Shown piece after piece: positions 61,493 to 64,000 of a stretch of DNA of 64,000 bases. How positions within the stretch are numbered: position 1 is the first letter of the stretch; each line of letters opens with the position of its first letter. The stretch comes from CAZMNF01 sp964567595. GTDB lineage: Bacteria; Bipolaricaulota; Bipolaricaulia; RBG-16-55-9. The notes beneath the pieces were generated by a model. It worked only from the letters and a program-made list of their open reading frames with translations, was not told the origin of the DNA and searched no databases. A program made the position numbers and the translations under genes. The stretch is taken from assembly GCA_964567595.1 (NCBI GenBank), contig CAZMNF010000003.1, forward strand, positions 1-64,000, written 5' to 3'.

Positions 61493-61579
61493 ATGGACGG
61501 CGTTGCTAGCTCTGTCGATGCCGTTCGGAAACCCGAGAGGAGGATTTGTTCATGGCGGAGTTGCCGCGATACCGCTTGA
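61493..61579 (+). CDS. Possible 28-aa upstream frame before the aminotransferase
   Basis: AAGGAGGG (61481-61488) is followed by ATG 61493 and a 28-codon frame that overlaps the start of the aminotransferase by 28 nt. The peptide has no recognisable features. The ribosome site is good but only 4 nt from the ATG. It could regulate the next gene or be a chance frame. Confidence 0.25.
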   Translation: MDGVASSVDAVRKPERRICSWRSCRDTA

Positions 61580-62718
61580 TGATCCCCGGGCCCGTCGAAG
61601 TCGATTCCGAACTGATGGCGGAAACGGCCCGTCCGATGGTGGCCCACTACGGGGCTGAGTGGACGGCGTATCACAACGAGACGATCGACAACCTCAAGCG
61701 CGTCGTCCAGACCGACCGCGGGCGTGTCTTTCCCATCGTTGGCCCCGGGACGTCGGGCCTTGATGCCGCCATCGGCAACACGATCGGCGACGGCAAGGAG
61801 ATCCTCGTCGCCATCAACGGCTTCTTTGGGGAACGGTTCCGCCAGATCGCCACGAGCTACACGGGCGAGGCGCGCGTCCATCGGGTGACCGCGCCCATCG
61901 GGCGGCCGATCGATCCCGAGGACGTCGAGGCGACGCTCAGCGCGCATCCTGATGTGGCGGCCGTTGCGGTTGTCCACTGCGAGACGTCCTGCGGTCTGCT
62001 CAACCCGCTGGCGGAGATCGCGGCCGTTGCGCGCGAGCATGACGCGCTGGTGATTGTCGACGCGATTACGTCCTTGGGCGGGGCCGAACTGCGCTTCGAC
62101 GATTGGGACCTCGACGTCGTCGTCGCGTCCACGCAGAAGGCGCTCGGGTTGCCGCCGGGGCTTGCGCCCACGGCCGTCAGCGAGCGCGCGTGGTCGGTGA
62201 TCGCGGACACGGACGTGCCCGGGTGGTATCTGGATCTGACGACGTGGCAGACCTACATCGAGGCGTGGGCATCTTGGCATCCCCATCCGGTGACGATGCC
62301 GCCTGGGTTGGTTCGGGGGCTCCACACGGCGTTGGAGCGCCTGCTCGAGGAGGGCATCGACAACGTCTGGGCCCGGCATCGACGCGCCGCGGCCATCATG
62401 CAGACCGGCTTGGCCAACCTGGGCTTTGAGCTCGTCCCGCCGAGCGCCTCTGCGGCGCCCACCGTGACAGCGGCCTACTTGCCCAGCGGCGTGAATTCCT
62501 CGGACCTCGTCGATGGCCTTAAGCGACACCACCAATTGCAGATCTCGGGTGCGATCGGCGATCTGAACGCTGTCCGGATTGGCCATATGGCCTCGTCCAC
62601 GCGACCGTCGGTGCTGGTGGACGCGCTGATGTGCATCGAGGATGTGCTCCGCAGGCTCGGCCTCGACATCGAGTCGGGCCAAGCGCTCTGTGGGTTGGAT
62701 CTGCGTCACGAGCTTTGA
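61552..62718 (+). CDS. Class V aminotransferase (alanine/serine--glyoxylate type)
   Basis: 388-aa PLP enzyme of the AGXT/PucG branch. Signatures: RYRLMIPGPVEVDSELM, MVAHYGAEWTAYHNETID, VGPGTSGLDAAIGNTI, HCETSCGLLNPLAEIA, VDAITSLGGAEL and VVASTQKALGLPPGLA with the PLP Lys. Closest types are alanine--glyoxylate, serine--pyruvate or ureidoglycine--glyoxylate aminotransferases; the last would fit purine catabolism. AGGAGG precedes ATG 61552. The last codon lies inside the tRNA promoter. Confidence 0.9.
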   Translation: MAELPRYRLMIPGPVEVDSELMAETARPMVAHYGAEWTAYHNETIDNLKRVVQTDRGRVFPIVGPGTSGLDAAIGNTIGDGKEILVAINGFFGERFRQIATSYTGEARVHRVTAPIGRPIDPEDVEATLSAHPDVAAVAVVHCETSCGLLNPLAEIAAVAREHDALVIVDAITSLGGAELRFDDWDLDVVVASTQKALGLPPGLAPTAVSERAWSVIADTDVPGWYLDLTTWQTYIEAWASWHPHPVTMPPGLVRGLHTALERLLEEGIDNVWARHRRAAAIMQTGLANLGFELVPPSASAAPTVTAAYLPSGVNSSDLVDGLKRHHQLQISGAIGDLNAVRIGHMASSTRPSVLVDALMCIEDVLRRLGLDIESGQALCGLDLRHEL

Positions 62719-62743
62719 GGGGGGCTGACCGGTCTGTTACCAT
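62715..62743 (+). promoter_or_regulatory. tRNA-Ser promoter
   Basis: TTGAGG (62715-62720), 17-nt spacer, TACCAT (62738-62743), starting 42 nt before the tRNA. Confidence 0.5.
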
Positions 62744-62756
62744 CAGAGTGTACGTC

Positions 62757-62844
62757 GGAGGGATGACCGAATTGGCAAGGAGCCGGTCTCGAAAACCGGT
62801 AAGGCCGCAAGGCCCTCGGGGTTCGAGTCCCCGTCCCTCCGCCA
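62757..62844 (+). tRNA. tRNA-Ser(CGA)
   Basis: Acceptor GGAGGGA (62757-62763) pairs with TCCCTCC (62834-62840), discriminator G and encoded CCA. The anticodon stem CCGGT/ACCGG frames loop CTCGAAA, anticodon CGA. A long variable arm with stem GGCC-GCAA-GGCC follows and the T loop reads GGGGTTCGAGTCCCC, as in type II serine tRNAs. Confidence 0.97.
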
Positions 62845-62877
62845 CCCACGCCAATCCATCACGAACTCGAGATGGCG

Positions 62878-62909
62878 AAAATCCCGTCGGCTAGAACCGA
62901 CGGGATTTT
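62878..62909. terminator. Bidirectional intrinsic terminator between tRNA-Ser and rpoD
   Basis: Perfect 13-bp inverted repeat AAAATCCCGTCGG (62878-62890) with CCGACGGGATTTT (62897-62909), 6-nt loop. A-tract on one side and T-tract on the other serve both convergent units. Confidence 0.95.
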
Positions 62910-62957
62910 CGACTGTTCGGATTCTTCCAGAGATGCAATAGAGATGCCGCCGTCGGA

Positions 62958-63956
62958 TCAGACGGCCGAGGTCATCTGCACTTCCTCTTCGGTGCTCAGA
63001 TAGTCGAAGTGCTCTAGGCGGTTGCGCAGCTTGCTGTGGGCCAGCTTGTCCAGCGCTTCCTTCTCGATCTGGCGAATGCGCTCGCGGCTGAGGTCGAACT
63101 GCTCGCCGACCTTCTCCAGGGTCATGGGCTGCTGGCCGTCGATCAGGCCGAAGCGCAGCTCGAGGATGCTCCGCTCGCGCTCGCTCAGGTCCGCCAAGGC
63201 GTCGTAGAGCTCTTCCACGGAGAGCTCATCGAGCGCTTCGCGCAACGCCGAGCGGTCGTCGGAGCCGATGAAGTCGCCCAGCGTGCTGTCCTCCTCGTCG
63301 CCGACCGGTTCCTCGAACGAGCGCGTGTAGGGCGTGATCTTCTTCGCGCGTTCGATCTCCTCGATCGGCATGTTGAGAGCTTCGGCGAGGTATTCGTTGG
63401 AAGGGGGGACGCCGTGTAGCTGGACGTGTTCGGCTTCGACCTTGTGGATCTTGCGCATCAGTTCGAGCATGTGGGTGGGAATCCGGATGGTGCGGGCTTT
63501 GTCGGCGATCGCTCGCGTAATGGCCTGTCGGATCCACCACGTCGCGTAGGTGCTGAACTTGTAGCCGCGGGTGTAGTCGAACTTTTCGATCGCCTTCATC
63601 AGCCCGATGTTGCCTTCTTGGATGAGATCAAGCAGCGGAAGCCCGCTGCCTTTGTGGCGTTTGGCGATAGAGACGACGAGTCGAAGGTTGGCCAGCGCCA
63701 GCTGCTGGCGGCAACTGTCCTCGCCGCGCGCGACGCCTTTGGCCAGTTCAACCTCCTGTTCCCGGTTCAACAGGGGGACCCGGCCGATCTCCTGCAGGTA
63801 GAGCTTGACCAGATCTTCGGACGCATTCCGTTCCATCTCCTCCTCTTCCCCGTTACGCTCGCTCCGATCCGAGAAGATCATGTCGGTCTCGGATCGCTCC
63901 TCCTCATCCGAATCGGGTCGGCCGTTCAACAATGCGGTTGTGTCTTGCATGTCCAC
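62958..63956 (-). CDS. rpoD: Primary sigma factor, RpoD/SigA family
   Basis: 332-aa sigma-70. Region 1.1 is missing or shrunk to a short, acidic head (about 50 residues). Then region 1.2 DLVKLYLQEIGRVPLLNREQEVELAK, region 2 NLRLVVSIAKRHKGSGLPLLDLIQEGNIGLMKAIEKFDYTRGYKFSTYATWWIRQAITRAI, region 3 HMLELMRKIHKVEAE, and region 4.2 TLEKVGEQFDLSRERIRQIEKEALDKL. GTG 63956 and ATG 63950 are both possible starts. Its promoter lies near or beyond the window end. Confidence 0.97.
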   Translation of the reverse strand: MDMQDTTALLNGRPDSDEEERSETDMIFSDRSERNGEEEEMERNASEDLVKLYLQEIGRVPLLNREQEVELAKGVARGEDSCRQQLALANLRLVVSIAKRHKGSGLPLLDLIQEGNIGLMKAIEKFDYTRGYKFSTYATWWIRQAITRAIADKARTIRIPTHMLELMRKIHKVEAEHVQLHGVPPSNEYLAEALNMPIEEIERAKKITPYTRSFEEPVGDEEDSTLGDFIGSDDRSALREALDELSVEELYDALADLSERERSILELRFGLIDGQQPMTLEKVGEQFDLSRERIRQIEKEALDKLAHSKLRNRLEHFDYLSTEEEVQMTSAV

Positions 63957-64000
63957 AGTCGATCGGTGCTCCTCTGCTTGGGTTAAGGGTTTCGTGGTAA

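Overview
This 64 kb window is high-GC, densely packed bacterial DNA. It looks like a scaffold from a metagenome-type assembly, because it carries two runs of exactly 100 N. It holds about 50 protein genes, one tRNA-Ser(CGA), one strong candidate structured RNA and many readable promoters and terminators. I see no CRISPR array, insertion sequence, prophage or rRNA. The encoded proteins are rich in Asp and Glu (for example the tail of the L25 protein), which hints at a salt-tolerant lifestyle. Two adjacent large beta-barrel proteins, a third small barrel-like protein and a lipoprotein point to an outer membrane. I cannot name the phylum; a deep-branching diderm lineage such as Bipolaricaulota is only a low-confidence guess.

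Layout. 0-2.3 kb: small heat-shock protein, CapA-like metallophosphatase and an unassigned structured RNA. 2.3-6.5 kb (minus): pth, L25 and prs downstream of a solo FtsX-type permease and a secreted protein. 6.7-9.5 kb (minus): pcm, a PKD-PKD-cupredoxin lipoprotein and a DUF1028 protein, followed by an artefactual gap. 10-12 kb: divergent thioesterase and photolyase. 12-15.4 kb (minus): trkA, trkH and an archaeal-type TrmY, joined by ATGA overlaps. 15.5-31.2 kb: a nucleoside uptake and breakdown island (pyrF-cdd-pdp; a BMP-type nucleoside ABC transporter; PfkB kinase with two BtpA/SgcQ paralogues; adenosine deaminase; a secreted 5'-nucleotidase-like protein and a VCBS repeat protein). 31.3-35.6 kb: ilvE, a small barrel protein, gltX, rsmD and two small membrane proteins. 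35.7-42.9 kb: argF, Nif3, a THEP1-type NTPase and an arginase-family enzyme, converging on hutI-hutU and an NHL protein. 43-45 kb: a broken branched-chain amino-acid ABC operon at the second gap, then an acyl-CoA synthetase. 45-49 kb: an orphan 45-aa protein behind the best promoter in the window, a PPC protein, a tRNA-binding protein, a large heterodisulfide-reductase-like Fe-S membrane protein and a methyltransferase. 49-55 kb (minus): ABC-F ATPase and two outer-membrane proteins. 55-64 kb: eno, ftsB-like, dnaE, yvcK, a class V aminotransferase, tRNA-Ser and rpoD.

How it works together. The island from 15.5 to 29.6 kb reads as a route from extracellular nucleotides to nucleosides (5'-nucleotidase), import (BMP protein, two-domain ATPase, two permeases), deamination and phosphorolysis (cdd, add, pdp), then handling of the sugar part, possibly by PfkB and BtpA. 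The Hut genes, the arginase-family enzyme, ilvE and the Liv remnant suggest amino-acid catabolism. Several genes begin 7-9 nt after a TANNNT -10 box with no Shine-Dalgarno sequence, so leaderless transcripts appear common alongside normal SD-led genes. Apart from sigma-70 and a PPC protein I find no recognisable transcription regulator.
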